A stretch of DNA of 64,000 nt from contig NZ_JAGSIE010000009.1 in NCBI RefSeq assembly GCF_018138385.1, forward strand, positions 108,378 through 172,377, in the 5' to 3' direction. The notes below the pieces were generated by a model. That model saw only the letters and a list, made by a program, of their open reading frames with translations, did not search any database and was not told where the DNA came from. A program made the translations under genes and the position numbers. Positions 1-9,300 of this stretch are shown piece after piece (the stretch's first letter is position 1; every line of letters begins with the position of its first letter). This DNA is from Allobacillus saliphilus (lineage in GTDB: Bacteria; Bacillota; Bacilli; Bacillales; Alkalibacillaceae).

Positions 1-12
1 ATTTAAGAATGC

Positions 13-459
13 TTAGTAAATCCAAGTATCTTGATCTTTTTGATAATCAACGAGTTCTTCATTTAAGAAAAATAGTTCGATTTCACGTTTTGCTGACTCT
101 TCAGAATCAGAACCATGAATTACGTTCTTGCCTACTGTTAAACCAAAGTCACCACGAATAGTTGCAACGTCAGCATCTTGTGGGTTTGTAGCACCCATCA
201 TTTTACGTGCAGTTGCAATTACATTTTCACCTTCCCACACCATCGCAAAAACTGGTCCGGAAGTAATGAAGTCAACCAATTCACCGAAGAATGGCTTATC
301 ACTATGCTCACCATAATGTGTTTCAGCTAAGTTTTGGGAGATTTGCATCAATTTAGCCCCCGCTAGTTTAAATCCTTTACTTTCAAAACGAGATACGATA
401 TCTCCAACTAGATTACGTTGTACGCCATCAGGCTTGACCATAACGAATGTTCTTTCCAT
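13..459 (-). CDS. ndk: Nucleoside diphosphate kinase
   Basis: Transfers the gamma-phosphate of a nucleoside triphosphate to a nucleoside diphosphate, balancing cytosolic NTP and dNTP pools. The N-terminal MVKPDGVQR motif and the C-terminal NVIHGSDS motif, which carries the phospho-accepting histidine, are both present, and the length (149 aa) is normal for the family. I chose the ATG at 459 rather than one three codons upstream because AGAGGTG lies 6 nt before it. It is the last complete gene of the hepS-menG-hepT-ndk cluster; the gap to hepT is about 80 bp, so it may be partly independent. The stop lies only 12 bp from the window edge. Confidence 0.97.
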   Translation of the reverse strand: MERTFVMVKPDGVQRNLVGDIVSRFESKGFKLAGAKLMQISQNLAETHYGEHSDKPFFGELVDFITSGPVFAMVWEGENVIATARKMMGATNPQDADVATIRGDFGLTVGKNVIHGSDSEESAKREIELFFLNEELVDYQKDQDTWIY

Positions 460-542
460 AGTTAACACCTCTTTAATGTATTTATGCTATTTTCAAACCG
501 TAAAAAGTTTATCAAAGATTAATGAAAATTACAATTTAAATA

Positions 543-1517
543 TTAATATTTACGCTTCCCTAAATAGATCGCTATTTTTCGTAACGTTTTTTTAATCGGG
601 TGTGACGGCAACGTTTCCAATGCATTGAGTGCCCTGTCTAAATAAGCGTCACTCCAAGCATAAGCCTCATCAATCGCAGACGACCTACCGATATCGTGGA
701 TTGTTTGGATAATCTGTTCTCGATTGTATGCTGTAGGATCTTTAAAATACGATTCAATGGATGAAAGTGAAGCATCATCATTTTGAATGGCTAGAATCGC
801 TGGCAATGTTAGATGTCCATTTAACAAATCACTTCCGACCGGCTTGCCAAGTTCTTTTTCGGAAGCTGTAAAATCAAGTATATCATCGATGATTTGATAA
901 GCCATGCCAATATAATAACCAAATCTTTTTAGCTGAATGATTTCTTCATCGCTGCATTGTGATGAGATTGCACCAAGTTCAGTGCTCGAAGCAATTAATA
1001 AAGCCGTTTTACGCTTTATTCTTCTAAAATAACGGAATAAATTCTGTCCAATCATATAGCGATCTTTTAATTGTTCAATTTCTCCCAATGTAAGTTGATG
1101 GATTGTATGCGATAGAACTTGATGAAGTCTTGGTTCATCTAAATTCTGTAACAATTCAACTGCACGAGCAAAAATAAAATCACCTGTAAACATAGCTGTT
1201 CCATTATCCCATCGGTTGTTTACAGTAGGTTTTCCTCTTCGGATTGTTGCCCGATCAATTACATCATCATGGACAAGTGAGGCCATATGGATTAATTCAA
1301 GGGCAATAGCGACTTCAATCACATCTTTCTGCATTGGGGCACCAAATTTAGAAGCTAGCAAGACAAATACCGGACGTATCCGTTTACCACCAGCTTCCAA
1401 AAGATGACTTGATGTATGGCTGATCATAGAAGGTTCAGCAGAAGTTATCTCTTTGATTTTACGTTCAACTTGATCCATCTCTGGCTTGATCGATGATAAA
1501 GTCGCTGCAAGTTTCAT
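543..1517 (-). CDS. hepT: Heptaprenyl diphosphate synthase component II
   Basis: Catalytic subunit of the heterodimeric prenyl transferase that makes the C35 side chain of menaquinone-7 from farnesyl and isopentenyl diphosphate. Both aspartate-rich motifs of trans-prenyltransferases are visible: HDDVID at about residues 88-93 and IIDDILDF at about 215-222, together with the GGKRIRP substrate motif near residue 43. Length is 324 aa. ATG at 1517 follows AAGGTG with good spacing. It lies 17 bp after menG, and its partner hepS is upstream of menG, so the three menaquinone genes are co-transcribed as in Bacillus subtilis. Confidence 0.95.
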   Translation of the reverse strand: MKLAATLSSIKPEMDQVERKIKEITSAEPSMISHTSSHLLEAGGKRIRPVFVLLASKFGAPMQKDVIEVAIALELIHMASLVHDDVIDRATIRRGKPTVNNRWDNGTAMFTGDFIFARAVELLQNLDEPRLHQVLSHTIHQLTLGEIEQLKDRYMIGQNLFRYFRRIKRKTALLIASSTELGAISSQCSDEEIIQLKRFGYYIGMAYQIIDDILDFTASEKELGKPVGSDLLNGHLTLPAILAIQNDDASLSSIESYFKDPTAYNREQIIQTIHDIGRSSAIDEAYAWSDAYLDRALNALETLPSHPIKKTLRKIAIYLGKRKY

Positions 1518-1534
1518 CCGTTTTCACCTTTTCT

Positions 1535-2239
1535 TTATTTAGTGCCTTTGTGCATAGCTGCTGCACCAAGCGCGTATGATTTCACTTTGACATTTTTAAA
1601 TCCTGCGTCTAAGAACATTTTTTTCAATGTTGCTTTATCCGGAAAGTTTTTTGTTGATTCATTTAGCCAAACGTATTCATCATAGCTTTTCGCAAATAAT
1701 TTACCGAACAAAGGCATGATGCGACGGAAGTAAAAAAAATACAGTTGTTTATATACCGGCAGGGTCGGTTGTGAAGTTTCAAGGCAAACAACACTTCCTC
1801 CCGGTTTAACAACGCGGTACATTTCTTCTAGTACACGATTGTAATCGGGAACATTTCGTAAACCAAACCCAATCGTTACATAGTCAAATGAATGATCTTC
1901 ATAAGGTAAGTTCATTGCATCACCGTGGGTAAATGTGATGTTTTCAATTTGCCGATCAGCTATCTTTTTCTCCCCGACAGAGAGCATGTTTTGACTGAAA
2001 TCTAAACCGATGACTTTGCCGTCCTTTCCGGTCGCTTCAGATAAAGCGATTGTCCAATCACCTGTTCCACAGCATACATCTAAACAATCAGAACCTTGTT
2101 CAACAGCCATTCGCTTCATAACATCTTTGCGCCATGCTTTGTGACGTTGGAATGAAATGATTGAGTTCATTTTATCGTAACGGTTATAAATTTTTTCAAA
2201 TACAGAATGTACTTTTTCGGATTTTGTTTGAGGGTCCAT
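1535..2239 (-). CDS. menG: Demethylmenaquinone methyltransferase
   Basis: SAM-dependent methyltransferase (MenG/UbiE family) that performs the last step of menaquinone synthesis. The SAM-binding motif I reads [11 protein letters not shown] at about residues 50-60; the UbiE signatures YDKMNSIIS near the N terminus and FGLRNVPDY in the middle are present. ATG at 2239 is preferred over an in-frame start 14 codons upstream because AGGAG sits 6 nt before it and the shorter protein (234 aa) has the family's usual N terminus. The upstream gene hepS ends at 2253, leaving a 13-bp gap. Confidence 0.95.
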   Translation of the reverse strand: MDPQTKSEKVHSVFEKIYNRYDKMNSIISFQRHKAWRKDVMKRMAVEQGSDCLDVCCGTGDWTIALSEATGKDGKVIGLDFSQNMLSVGEKKIADRQIENITFTHGDAMNLPYEDHSFDYVTIGFGLRNVPDYNRVLEEMYRVVKPGGSVVCLETSQPTLPVYKQLYFFYFRRIMPLFGKLFAKSYDEYVWLNESTKNFPDKATLKKMFLDAGFKNVKVKSYALGAAAMHKGTK

Positions 2240-2252
2240 TAGTCTCCTACTT

Positions 2253-2906
2253 TCATTGACGGTTGATCGAATCCTCTTCAAATTGAGATTTTCGTTCTAG
2301 CCACTTGTCTTTTACTTGGCCGTTTCGTTGAATCATCTTTTCTATCCAGAATGGTTTGTGACTATAAACAAAATGATAAATGATTTGATTTCGTAAATGA
2401 TTATAGTCAGTAAGTTGATAATACAAAGCATAAGCGTCATACAAACCGATATAAATTTCTTCTACTTTATCAAGAATATCTATAACGGATAAATCCTCAG
2501 TATGTAAAAGCTCAACTTTTGTACGATTAATTTGCTTAACTGTTTCTAGAAAATGCTCTAAGGCACTGAGTTCACCTGATCCGGATAACAGTTTATAAAA
2601 CCAGGAACTATGATAGTCGCCAATTAAGGCATTCATTTGGATAGAGCCAACCATATGATGTGTATGATTACTTTGTAAAAAATCAAACTCTACACGGTCA
2701 TGAATTTGTAATGAAACTTGCATGTGAATGATAGCATCAAAAATAATACGTTCCCTATCGTTCAATACAGGTTTGATTTCCTGAAAAAAATGCAAATGTT
2801 GTTTCAGGTGAACCGCGTCATATCGATCTATATCAACGTATGTATGTTTATATTTATCTATAAATGTTTGGACCAATTGATCCTGATAGTCATTTACTGA
2901 ATTCAA
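2253..2906 (-). CDS. hepS: Heptaprenyl diphosphate synthase component I
   Basis: Small non-catalytic subunit (HEPPP_synt_1 family) that pairs with HepT to set prenyl chain length. The sequence is poorly conserved in this family; identification rests on size (217 aa), the [20 protein letters not shown] segment near residues 85-104 and its position before menG and hepT. Translation appears to start at a TTG at 2906, preceded by GGGTGA 5 nt upstream. In B. subtilis mtrB and folE lie between the HU gene and hepS; here HU is the direct upstream neighbour. Confidence 0.88.
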   Translation of the reverse strand: MNSVNDYQDQLVQTFIDKYKHTYVDIDRYDAVHLKQHLHFFQEIKPVLNDRERIIFDAIIHMQVSLQIHDRVEFDFLQSNHTHHMVGSIQMNALIGDYHSSWFYKLLSGSGELSALEHFLETVKQINRTKVELLHTEDLSVIDILDKVEEIYIGLYDAYALYYQLTDYNHLRNQIIYHFVYSHKPFWIEKMIQRNGQVKDKWLERKSQFEEDSINRQ

Positions 2907-3047
2907 TTAAATCACCCAACTGTACCGTTCTAGGACTCCTATGATATTTTAGCATGTTCGACGCAAATTCGCTAACAAGAAGAAGAGAAAAATAAATTAA
3001 ATTAATTTTCTCATATCGGTTTACCTCTTCCGACTGGTGACAAATCT

Positions 3048-3075
3048 ATTATATAGGAACTTCCTTTGAGTTCAA
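3048..3075 (-). promoter_or_regulatory. SigA-type promoter for the hepS-menG-hepT operon
   Basis: On the minus strand TTGAAC (3070-3075) and TATAAT (3048-3053) are separated by 16 bp. The spacer contains the small palindrome AGGAAGTTCCT. The predicted leader to the hepS TTG is about 135 nt. No mapped transcript supports this; the call is from motif match and position only. Confidence 0.6.
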
Positions 3076-3120
3076 CCGACTTCGTTGTTCTAACTGAACC
3101 ATTTACAATAAATTAGGCAA

Positions 3121-3150
3121 AAATAAAAAAGGAGGTTATACCTCCTTTTT
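3121..3150 (-). terminator. Rho-independent terminator downstream of the HU gene
   Basis: The inverted repeat AAAAAGGAGG / CCTCCTTTTT with a short loop (3126-3150) is followed on the minus strand by a U-rich run. It separates the HU transcript from the hepS operon. Confidence 0.85.
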
Positions 3151-3171
3151 AGGGATTGACCCTATGTACTG

Positions 3172-3444
3172 TTATTTCACAGCATCTTTTAGGGCTTTAC
3201 CAGCTTTGAATGCTGGAACTTTACTTGCAGGGATATCAATTTGTTCACCTGTTTGAGGGTTACGTCCCTTACGAGCAGAACGCTCACGTACCTCAAAGTT
3301 ACCGAAACCGATTAATTGTACTTTTTCTGATTTTTTCAATGAACCAGTGATTGCATCGAAAACTGCATCTACAGCATTAGAAGCGTCTTTCTTAGAAAGA
3401 TCAGCTTGCTCAGCAACTGCATTAATTAAGTCTGTTTTGTTCAT
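3172..3444 (-). CDS. hup: DNA-binding protein HU
   Basis: Small nucleoid protein that binds and bends DNA without strong sequence preference. The 90-aa sequence has the standard HU layout: N-terminal [10 protein letters not shown] helix, central [21 protein letters not shown] beta-arm with the intercalating region, and a C-terminal [15 protein letters not shown] at 3444 follows AGGAGGTGAGACGG; an in-frame GTG three codons upstream lies inside the ribosome binding site and is rejected. The gene is monocistronic, with its own promoter about 200 bp upstream and a strong terminator. The location next to spoIVA matches hbs of B. subtilis. Confidence 0.97.
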   Translation of the reverse strand: MNKTDLINAVAEQADLSKKDASNAVDAVFDAITGSLKKSEKVQLIGFGNFEVRERSARKGRNPQTGEQIDIPASKVPAFKAGKALKDAVK

Positions 3445-3645
3445 CCGTCTCACCTCCTCTCAAAGAGTGAGTAACTATATTAAATTGCATATTGTAAATT
3501 TTATACAATGCAACTTAACAATAAGTTCAATGAAATTGTTTAATCTACTTCGTTCTTTTCGTGCTATTATCTTGGTTAACAAAACGGTAAAAAGCCCGTA
3601 ACCTTTGTGGTTCCTATATTTAACAGGCACGCTAGCTGTATTTGA

Positions 3646-3674
3646 ATAGTATCACAAGCATATCCACCTTTCAA
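3646..3674 (-). promoter_or_regulatory. SigA-type promoter for the HU gene
   Basis: On the minus strand TTGAAA (3669-3674) and TACTAT (3646-3651) are spaced by 17 bp. It gives an unusually long leader before the HU start codon, as I recall for B. subtilis hbs. Confidence 0.6.
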
Positions 3675-3735
3675 TATAAAAATCCCTAAAACGCCTAATT
3701 TATCAACGTTTTGAGACATTTTTCTCATTTTAAAC

Positions 3736-3766
3736 AGAAAAAAAGCGACATCTTTCTGTCGCTTTT
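3736..3766 (-). terminator. Terminator downstream of spoIVA
   Basis: Stem AAAAGCGACA / TGTCGCTTTT (3741-3766) with a 6-nt loop, followed on the minus strand by a T-rich run. It lies directly after the spoIVA stop codon. Confidence 0.85.
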
Positions 3767-3772
3767 GTAAAT

Positions 3773-5251
3773 TTATAGGATAATCGCGATCAATCCGCCG
3801 CTTCCTTCGTTAATGATTCGCTCGAGGGTATCTTTCAATTTATATCGAGCGTGTTCTGGCATAAGTGTTAACTTTGCGTGTATTCCTTCTCGAACGATCG
3901 AGCTTAATGAACGTCCGAAGATATCTGACTTCCAAATGGACAACGGGTCTTCTTCAAAATCTTGCATTAAATATCGGACTAGTTCTTCACTTTGCTTCTC
4001 TGTACCGATAATAGGAGCGAATTCTGATTCGACATCCACTTTGATCATATGGATCGAAGGGGCTACCGCCTTCAATCTCACGCCGTAACGAGGTCCTTGG
4101 CGAATGATTTCCGGTTCTTCTAATTTCATATCCTCTAATGTTGGATTCGCAACTCCATAACCGGTCTGCTTGACCATAGCAATCGCATCTTGATATTGGT
4201 CGTACTCTCTTTTGGCATCTGCATAATCTTGAATTAACTCAAGTAAATGATCTTTTCCTCGAATTTCCACACCGACAATTTCATTTAATACTTGGTCATA
4301 TAGTTCATCCGATGTGTGAAGTTCGACTTCTGCAATCCCTTCACCCATCTCCATACCGGATAACCTCGCATCAGTGACGAATTCATAATCGAAGAAATTA
4401 CCTACTACTTGATCGACATCTCTCAAACGCCGAACATCTTTGACCGTTTCTTGAATCGCCTCTTGGAATTGCTTTCTGAGCCAGTGGTCATCCTTTAAGG
4501 ACATCACCCAACTAGGGAGATTCACATTGACTTCAATAACTGGGAATTCAAATAGTGCTTCTCGTAAAATGTTGTGAATGTCATCTTCCCGCATTTCCTC
4601 AACAGATACGGGAATGACAGGGATATCATAAAGCTCAGCCAATTCATTACGAAGCTCGATTGTTTCCTGTTCATGTGGTCTCGAGGAATTAAGCACCATA
4701 ATAAAAGGTTTACCTACTTCTTTTAACTCTTCAACCACACGGGCTTCAGCGTCAACATAATCATCTCTTGGAATTTCCCCAAAAGATCCGTCTGTTGTCA
4801 CGACGACGCCAATCGTTGAATGCTCTTGAATGACCTTTCTCGTCCCAATCTCTGCTGCATCAGGAAACGGTATAGCTTCTTCATACCAAGGAGTATGAAT
4901 CATTCGCGGTCCATTCTCATCTTCAAACCCTTTTGCTCCATTCACCGTATACCCTACACAATCAACTAATCTAACTTTGACATCCAGACCTTCATCAACG
5001 GAGATTTCTACCGCATTATTCGGTATAAACTTAGGTTCAGTTGTCATAATTGTTTTACCGGCTGCACTCTGAGGTAATTCATCCGTTGCACGGTCACGTT
5101 CATCTTCAGATTCAATGTTCGGTAATACAATCTGATTCATAAATTTTTTGATGAACGTGGATTTACCTGTTCGCACAGCACCAACAACACCTAAGTAAAT
5201 ATCTCCGTTGGTCCGCTTAGATATGTCATGAAACACGTTGAAATTATCCAT
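3773..5251 (-). CDS. spoIVA: Stage IV sporulation protein A, spore coat ATPase
   Basis: Made in the mother cell, SpoIVA polymerises with ATP hydrolysis on the forespore surface to form the basement layer of the coat. The 492-aa product has the family's normal length, a Walker A motif GAVRTGKST at about residues 24-32, an IMVLNSS strand of the P-loop fold, and the characteristic hydrophobic C terminus GGLIAIIL that is needed for anchoring. ATG at 5251 follows GGAGGG. It is monocistronic, with a SigE-like promoter upstream and a terminator downstream. Confidence 0.98.
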   Translation of the reverse strand: MDNFNVFHDISKRTNGDIYLGVVGAVRTGKSTFIKKFMNQIVLPNIESEDERDRATDELPQSAAGKTIMTTEPKFIPNNAVEISVDEGLDVKVRLVDCVGYTVNGAKGFEDENGPRMIHTPWYEEAIPFPDAAEIGTRKVIQEHSTIGVVVTTDGSFGEIPRDDYVDAEARVVEELKEVGKPFIMVLNSSRPHEQETIELRNELAELYDIPVIPVSVEEMREDDIHNILREALFEFPVIEVNVNLPSWVMSLKDDHWLRKQFQEAIQETVKDVRRLRDVDQVVGNFFDYEFVTDARLSGMEMGEGIAEVELHTSDELYDQVLNEIVGVEIRGKDHLLELIQDYADAKREYDQYQDAIAMVKQTGYGVANPTLEDMKLEEPEIIRQGPRYGVRLKAVAPSIHMIKVDVESEFAPIIGTEKQSEELVRYLMQDFEEDPLSIWKSDIFGRSLSSIVREGIHAKLTLMPEHARYKLKDTLERIINEGSGGLIAIIL

Positions 5252-5307
5252 CTTATCCCTCCGACCTTTTATACAGTATCGATTAACTGTTATTCATATG
5301 CACTATT

Positions 5308-5337
5308 AACTTATGACGTTGTCCTACTTGAATATGC
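5308..5337 (-). promoter_or_regulatory. SigE-like promoter for spoIVA
   Basis: Minus strand: GCATATT (5331-5337, fits KMATATT) and CATAAGTT (5308-5315, partial fit to CATACAnT) spaced by 15 bp, about 60 bp before the start codon. SigE control of spoIVA is known in B. subtilis; here the call is by motif only. Confidence 0.45.
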
Positions 5338-5354
5338 CAGAAACATATAAAAAA

Positions 5355-5390
5355 ATAGAGATCCTACAGTTTCCTTAGTAGAATCTCTAT
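5355..5390 (-). terminator. Terminator downstream of yphF
   Basis: Inverted repeat ATAGAGATCCTAC / GTAGAATCTCTAT with one mismatch, followed on the minus strand by a run of T. It ends the yphE-yphF transcription unit before the spoIVA promoter. Confidence 0.85.
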
Positions 5391-5406
5391 GTATTCAGAT
5401 ATTAAG

Positions 5407-6117
5407 TTATTCGGATTGTTTTAAAATAATTTCTCCATCTTCCATAATCATGGCTGGTGAAAACGCAGGAACAATCGGGTAATGCTCTGCAAGAAGATAG
5501 CGAAGATCTCCTTCATATTTCTCTATACCTTCTTCTTCCATTAATTGATATACATCCGGTCTGAAATCGACTTTCGCATCTCCACCTTTACCAATGACAA
5601 TATCTAACTCTTGTCCGGTATAAGGACTAGTGACTGTGTAACCATCTTTTAATCGTAGTTTTTCTCGGTCTATCGAGAAAATCCCGTTACCAATCCGCTC
5701 ACCAAATGGAGCAAAATCATTTTCATTTCGATATAAATTGATTTGATAATTTACTGTTCTTAATTGTTGAGTTATTCGTGCATCCACTACTTTTACTTTT
5801 GGATCTTCTTCTGGGTTAATTAGAACATAGGAATACTTTCCGCCGCCTGCAAATGAATTACTAGGCACCTCACCCATTATTCCTTTTTCCCTCAATACCT
5901 GAAAATCAATAGGATATTTAATAAAAATTGGTGTGTTTTGATCTTTCGTTTCAATTGGTAAAAGTCCATTTGTTGTTTCTCGGTATTCATCAACAGCTTG
6001 TTGCACACGATCTAATTGTTCATCATTCGTTGCCTGGTTTTCAGTAAGCTGATTATTCGGATAAAGACATCCGGTTAAAAGAATACTGGAAAAAATTAAT
6101 AAAAGAATACGCATCAT
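5407..6117 (-). CDS. yphF: Putative lipoprotein YphF
   Basis: A secreted lipoprotein of unknown function. The N terminus is a short signal peptide ending in the lipobox LTGC (Cys at about residue 16), followed by a Gln/Asn-rich linker and about 200 mainly hydrophilic residues. The position between spoIVA and a DUF2768 gene, and the length of 236 aa, match B. subtilis YphF. The stop of the preceding gene is 14 bp away, so yphE and yphF are probably one unit. I see no catalytic motif and assign no function. Confidence 0.75.
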   Translation of the reverse strand: MMRILLLIFSSILLTGCLYPNNQLTENQATNDEQLDRVQQAVDEYRETTNGLLPIETKDQNTPIFIKYPIDFQVLREKGIMGEVPSNSFAGGGKYSYVLINPEEDPKVKVVDARITQQLRTVNYQINLYRNENDFAPFGERIGNGIFSIDREKLRLKDGYTVTSPYTGQELDIVIGKGGDAKVDFRPDVYQLMEEEGIEKYEGDLRYLLAEHYPIVPAFSPAMIMEDGEIILKQSE

Positions 6118-6131
6118 TCTTCATCCCTCAT

Positions 6132-6329
6132 TTATTCGGTAGGTCCACTTAGGACGATATAGAAAATAATGATTGCTCCGACAATCAAGCAAACATAAGC
6201 CGTCAAAGAAACGATAAATCTTAACACACCAGATAACTTGTTTCTAGCCAAAATAATTAGGCCTGTTGCGGCAAAAAGTAAAACCATTCCTCCAAAAGAT
6301 ATGTACATATTTAGCATTGATTGAGACAT
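6132..6329 (-). CDS. yphE: Small membrane protein YphE (DUF2768)
   Basis: A 65-aa protein with two predicted membrane helices, at about residues 9-28 and 37-60, separated by a short polar loop with RNKLSGVLR. Size, two-helix layout and position before yphF match the DUF2768 family, found in spore formers; its function is not known to me. ATG at 6329 follows GAGG with 6-7 nt spacing. Likely co-transcribed with yphF. Confidence 0.75.
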   Translation of the reverse strand: MSQSMLNMYISFGGMVLLFAATGLIILARNKLSGVLRFIVSLTAYVCLIVGAIIIFYIVLSGPTE

Positions 6330-6477
6330 GTTACAACCTCACTTTCTTCCCCAAAGATTATATCATATTCTTTAATCAGCTTATAAGTGATGAACTTGAA
6401 AGCTTTGTGAATTTTCAAGACACATCCATTTACATTATAGACAAACCAGAAGCCTTTCATCCGATGCAAAAGAAAAA

Positions 6478-6501
6478 AGAGGTGTAGGGGCGTACACCTC
6501 T
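6478..6501 (-). terminator. Terminator downstream of spoVIF
   Basis: Perfect 9-bp stem AGAGGTGTA / TACACCTCT with a 6-nt loop, followed on the minus strand by TTTTTTC. It separates the gpsA-spoVIF side from yphE-yphF. The remainder of 6330-6591 holds no convincing gene. Confidence 0.85.
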
Positions 6502-6591
6502 CAGACTAATTCCTCACAAGCAGCTCATCACTCTTTCACCATATCATATGACAATCACGTGGGTTTGAACGTTCGCTAGCCTATACAATTG

Positions 6592-6855
6592 CTATTTTTT
6601 AAAAATTTGTTGAAGCATGTTCGCATCCATTGATTGATTCTTTTTTGTAACCAATTCAACAATTCGATCTTCTTTCTCTTTGGTTACCGGACGATTGGCC
6701 ATTTTACCTAACCTTCTGACAAGGTTTCGAACCGTTTTTTCATCCGAGAAATTTGCTTGTTGCATCGCATTTGCTATCTGCATGATCTCTTGTGGTGAAA
6801 TATCCGCCTTTTTGCTTAGATGATCCATAATCGAATTTGTAACATCATCCTTCAT
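6592..6855 (-). CDS. spoVIF: Stage VI sporulation protein F-like protein
   Basis: An 87-aa protein resembling the SpoVIF family, whose B. subtilis member (YjcC) acts late in coat assembly. Features supporting this are the small size, all-helical charged sequence, and the conserved core around NFSDEKTVRNLVRRLGKMANRPV at about residues 35-57. AAGGAGG precedes the ATG at 6855. It sits 86 bp downstream of gpsA in the same direction. Identification is from family pattern, not from a search. Confidence 0.6.
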   Translation of the reverse strand: MKDDVTNSIMDHLSKKADISPQEIMQIANAMQQANFSDEKTVRNLVRRLGKMANRPVTKEKEDRIVELVTKKNQSMDANMLQQIFKK

Positions 6856-6941
6856 ACGTTTTCCTCCTTACGAATACATTCATATTACTATATGCATTCT
6901 GGAGAAAGCTGTTCGTTCAACGACAGGGATGTGTCATAAAT

Positions 6942-7967
6942 TTAATTAAAATCTACCGAGAGAGCGTTCAGTTCATTCGTCTTTCCTCGTTGCATTAAAT
7001 CATCCACAACTTGGCGTGGGTCTTTGCCTTCAAACAGTAATTCGTAAATACCACTTGTAATCGGCATTTCTACTGCTTCGATTTCTGCTAATTGATGTAC
7101 AGCTTTTGTCGTACGTACACCTTCGACGACCATTCCCATCTTATCAAGTACATCGGATAATTCATATCCTTCACCTAACATAAATCCTGCTCGATAATTA
7201 CGACTATGTTGACTTGTACACGTGACAATAAGATCGCCGATACCAGTTAGTCCTGCAAACGTTAAAGGAGTAGCACCTAGCTTAACGCCAAGCTTTGCCA
7301 TTTCAGCTAAGCCTCTCGTCATTAATGCCGCTTTAGCATTATCTCCATAACCGAGTCCATCTGATATACCAGCACCGAGAGCGATAATGTTTTTAAGTGC
7401 TCCACCAATCTCAACGCCGATAAAATCTTCGTTTGTATAAACCCGAAATACGTTATTCATAAATAAATCTTGTGCTTTTTCGGCTTCAGTTGACTTTAAC
7501 GAAGAAACAGTCACCGTAGTCGGTTGTTGCAAGGCCACTTCTTCTGCATGGCTAGGCCCTGATAAAACAACTACTTTCTCACCTAATGATTCCCCTAATT
7601 CTTCCGTAATCATTTCTGAGATTCGTTTATGTGTTTCAGGTTCAATTCCTTTTGATGCATGCATGAGAACCTGATTGCTTGTTAGATACTGTTTCGCTTG
7701 TTTAATGACATCCCGAATTGCTTTTGTTGGAACGACAATCAATACAGCTTCGGAACCTTCTAGTGCAGTATTTAATTCATGGTAACCTTTAATTTTATCC
7801 GGCAGTTCAATCCCCGGTAAATATTTGTCATTTGTATGCTTATCGTTGATCTCATCTGCTTGTTCTTTTCGGTGTGACCATAATCGAACCTCATGTCCGT
7901 TATGAGCCAATACCATGGCTAATGCTGTTCCCCAGCTTCCAGCACCGAGTACCGTAACCTTTTGCAT
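6942..7967 (-). CDS. gpsA: Glycerol-3-phosphate dehydrogenase [NAD(P)+]
   Basis: Reduces dihydroxyacetone phosphate to sn-glycerol 3-phosphate for phospholipid synthesis. The Rossmann motif [10 protein letters not shown] is at residues 8-17, the catalytic lysine lies in [14 protein letters not shown] (about 189-202), and the [14 protein letters not shown] segment binds substrate. Length 341 aa is typical. ATG at 7967 follows GGTGGA. It starts 16 bp after der, and the der-gpsA order is conserved in Bacillaceae. Confidence 0.97.
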   Translation of the reverse strand: MQKVTVLGAGSWGTALAMVLAHNGHEVRLWSHRKEQADEINDKHTNDKYLPGIELPDKIKGYHELNTALEGSEAVLIVVPTKAIRDVIKQAKQYLTSNQVLMHASKGIEPETHKRISEMITEELGESLGEKVVVLSGPSHAEEVALQQPTTVTVSSLKSTEAEKAQDLFMNNVFRVYTNEDFIGVEIGGALKNIIALGAGISDGLGYGDNAKAALMTRGLAEMAKLGVKLGATPLTFAGLTGIGDLIVTCTSQHSRNYRAGFMLGEGYELSDVLDKMGMVVEGVRTTKAVHQLAEIEAVEMPITSGIYELLFEGKDPRQVVDDLMQRGKTNELNALSVDFN

Positions 7968-7983
7968 TCTTCCACCTCATCAA

Positions 7984-9300
7984 TTAATTTCTTCTTCTGG
8001 CATAAATATTGACGGGCGTACCCTCAAAACCAAAAGCTTCTCGTATACGATTTTCCAAGAAACGTTCATATGTGAAATGCATCAATTGTGGGTCATTAAC
8101 AAATACGACGAATGTTGGCGGCTTTGCGGCCACTTGAGTTGTATAAAGGATTTTTAGTTTTTGTCCTTTAATCGACGGTGTCGGATTAACGGCTAAAGCA
8201 TCTTCAATCACTTCATTCAATACGTTGGTTTTTACTCGTTTAGCATGATTTTCACCAGCCATGACGATTTTAGGCAATAAAGTGTGTAGTCTTTTCTTTG
8301 TTTTTGCCGATAAGAACACGATTGGTGCATAACTTAAAAATTGGAATTGCTTTCTGATCTCTTGTTCAAATTCCTTCATCGCATCTTGACTGCTCTCAAC
8401 AGTATCCCATTTGTTAACGACAATAACAATTGCACGTCCCGCATCATGTGCGTATCCAGCAATTTTTTTATCTTGTTCTCGTATGCCTGTGTCAGCATCA
8501 ATTAAAATGAGAGCGACATCTGAACGTTCGATTGCTTTCATAGCCCTCAGCACACTATATTTTTCTGTCGTTTCATAAACTTTGCCTCTTTTACGCATCC
8601 CTGCTGTATCGATGATGGTAAAATCTCTTCCCTCTCTCGTAAAAGAAGTATCTACAGCATCTTTAGTTGTTCCTTCGATATCGCTAACGATGACACGATC
8701 AACGCCAAGTATGGCATTTACAAGAGAAGATTTACCGACATTCGGTCTTCCAATTAAGGAGAAATAAATTCTATCTTCATCCTCGATTTCATTGCTGCGA
8801 TCAGGAAAATGCTTTACGACCTCATCCAACAAATCACCTAAACCTAATCCATGTGTACCGGAAATTGGAAAAGGTTGTCCAAAACCTAATGCATAATATT
8901 CATAAATTAAATGTTGCATTTCATAGCTATCAACTTTGTTAACGGCGAGCACAACCGGTTTATTGGACCGATATAAAATCTTTGCTACTTCTTCATCTGC
9001 ACTCGTAATGCCTTCTCGACCATTGACCAAAAAGATAATAACGTCTGCTTCATGAATTGCAATTTCAGCTTGCTCTCTAACTTGTACAAGCAGTGGCTCA
9101 TCGCTTAAATCAATTCCACCTGTATCAATTATATTAAAATCTGTATTTAACCATTCTGCTTTTGCGTAGATGCGATCTCGGGTAACACCAGGTGTGTCCT
9201 CAACAATCGAAATCCGCTCTCCAACTAAACGATTGAAGATGGTTGATTTACCGACGTTCGGTCTGCCTACAATAGCAACAGTCGACTTTCTCATAATCAT
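7984..9300 (-). CDS. der: Ribosome biogenesis GTPase Der
   Basis: Essential GTPase needed for 50S ribosomal subunit assembly, with two tandem G domains. The first has GRPNVGKST (about residues 12-20), DTPGV and NKVD; the second has GRPNVGKSS (about 184-192), DTAGM and NKWD; a C-terminal KH-like domain follows. Length 438 aa fits EngA/Der. Two nearby starts are possible, ATG at 9300 and ATG at 9294; AGGA lies 4 nt from the first and 10 nt from the second, so the exact start is uncertain by two residues. The upstream 320 bp has no gene. Confidence 0.97.
   Translation of the reverse strand: MIMRKSTVAIVGRPNVGKSTIFNRLVGERISIVEDTPGVTRDRIYAKAEWLNTDFNIIDTGGIDLSDEPLLVQVREQAEIAIHEADVIIFLVNGREGITSADEEVAKILYRSNKPVVLAVNKVDSYEMQHLIYEYYALGFGQPFPISGTHGLGLGDLLDEVVKHFPDRSNEIEDEDRIYFSLIGRPNVGKSSLVNAILGVDRVIVSDIEGTTKDAVDTSFTREGRDFTIIDTAGMRKRGKVYETTEKYSVLRAMKAIERSDVALILIDADTGIREQDKKIAGYAHDAGRAIVIVVNKWDTVESSQDAMKEFEQEIRKQFQFLSYAPIVFLSAKTKKRLHTLLPKIVMAGENHAKRVKTNVLNEVIEDALAVNPTPSIKGQKLKILYTTQVAAKPPTFVVFVNDPQLMHFTYERFLENRIREAFGFEGTPVNIYARRRN

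Larger units (their letters stand above)
3445..3772 (-). other. HU upstream region: long leader with hairpin
   Basis: This 328-bp stretch without a gene holds the spoIVA terminator (3741-3766), a SigA-type promoter for HU (3646-3674) and a leader of about 190 nt. Close to the HU ribosome binding site the leader contains TTGCATTGTA and its near-inverse TACAATATGCAA (about 3486-3514), able to form a hairpin. No open frame in it looks coding. Confidence 0.5.

Noticed and set aside
6550..6580. GAACGTTC palindrome considered as a LexA site
   Set aside because: The half sites touch, whereas the Gram-positive LexA box needs four bases between them.
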